Under the pieces are notes generated by a model. The model had not been told where the DNA came from, did no database searches, and saw nothing but the letters and a program-made list of their open reading frames with translations. Positions 41,966 through 42,178 of a DNA stretch of 42,178 bases are shown piece after piece (the first letter of the stretch is position 1; every line of letters begins with the position of its first letter). The translations under genes were made by a program, and so were the position numbers. The stretch is from an uncultured Desulfobulbaceae bacterium (lineage in GTDB: Bacteria; Desulfobacterota; Desulfobulbia; Desulfobulbales; BM004), in contig CAMYKS010000039.1 of the NCBI GenBank assembly GCA_947259115.1, positions 1-42,178 of the forward strand, written 5' to 3'.

Positions 41966-42178
41966 TTAATAAAGGGTTTCTGGCCATCCATTCCTATATC
42001 TCAAATAACGCAATAACGCATGCCTGACCCCGGCAACAAAGAGCGGTTGACCTGGATTAAGCAATACCAGTTCAATAGCCGCTGCTGCCCGCTGCCTCTG
42101 AAAACTGGTGCGCAATACCTGCTGCAGGTGCTCCTGGCTGATCGGTTTCCCCAAAAGATGCCTGGTGCCGTTCCTGAA
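41966..42178 (-). CDS. C-terminal part of a HEAT-repeat-like protein (TIGR02270-like)
   Basis: 70 residues that run off the window edge. LGKPISQEHLQQVLRTSFQRQRAAAAIELVLLNPG, followed by QPLF, resembles the C-terminal end of TIGR02270-type HEAT-repeat proteins (helical pairs with QR.AAALELAL.PG). The N-terminal bulk is missing. The assignment rests on a short segment and is tentative. Confidence 0.45.
   Translation of the reverse strand, partial: FRNGTRHLLGKPISQEHLQQVLRTSFQRQRAAAAIELVLLNPGQPLFVAGVRHALLRYLRYRNGWPETLY

Overview
The window looks like chromosomal DNA of a Gram-negative, probably anaerobic bacterium. The best guess is Desulfobacterota (delta-proteobacterial, Desulfobulbales-like). 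The support is a selenophosphate synthetase that carries its own in-frame UGA (selenocysteine) codon, an adjacent LysR regulator of the type found next to selenium genes, a DsrE-family protein, a two-CW cysteine-rich protein, several persulfide-handling proteins and many envelope lipoproteins. The taxonomy is inferred from gene content only. No rRNA, tRNA or CRISPR array was recognised.

Layout. Positions 1-2200 are a decayed accessory zone: two copies of an IS91-type transposase tail, a possible IS30-type N-terminal remnant, a REP-like element, a strong hairpin and two orphan ORFs. Positions 2267-6457 hold a CoA-disulfide/persulfide reductase with a rhodanese tail, a small conserved-looking protein, a membrane-anchored M28 peptidase and an RNase Z-like metallo-hydrolase. 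Positions 6832-11319 hold an SH3/coiled-coil membrane protein, then (minus strand, after a bidirectional terminator) a secreted rhodanese, a cysteine desulfurase, NadA and an HPF-cold-shock fusion. Positions 11831-20941 hold MetF, an MFS transporter, a three-GAF adenylate cyclase, an overlapping glk-TVP38-flavoprotein operon and a SLOG-like protein. Positions 21014-22792 (minus) hold a small lipoprotein, a nitroreductase-like protein lacking the N-terminal FMN motif and an SDR.

Positions 23126-30732 hold the selenium locus (DsrE protein, Sec-containing SelD, LysR regulator), running directly into an RND exporter, a LolA-like lipoprotein-sorting protein and an outer-membrane barrel protein, the last two separated by a duplicated 96-bp repeat. 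Positions 30911-34860 hold a two-CW protein, a small unknown, a nine-repeat MORN protein, a broken N-acetylmuramidase gene and a DUF4136-like lipoprotein. Positions 35181-39265 hold a 167-bp MITE and a phospho-signalling cluster: a double-FHA protein, a PP2C phosphatase and an FHA-GAF histidine kinase whose ATP-binding domain appears degenerate. The right end carries two tandem, related toxin-antitoxin modules, a GNAT acetyltransferase and the end of a HEAT-repeat-like gene.

The observation I rate highest is the second toxin-antitoxin module. Toxin and antitoxin are fused in one frame across an A8G run that contains an A_AAA_AAG slippery heptamer. A -1 slip would give a normal-length 86-residue toxin with a typical C-terminus, and a good internal start would give a separate antitoxin. 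Other strong points are the SelD selenocysteine codon with a SECIS-like hairpin, the pseudo-kinase-like FHA protein, the frameshifted muramidase, and three structured repeats (MITE, nested palindrome, tandem 96-mers).
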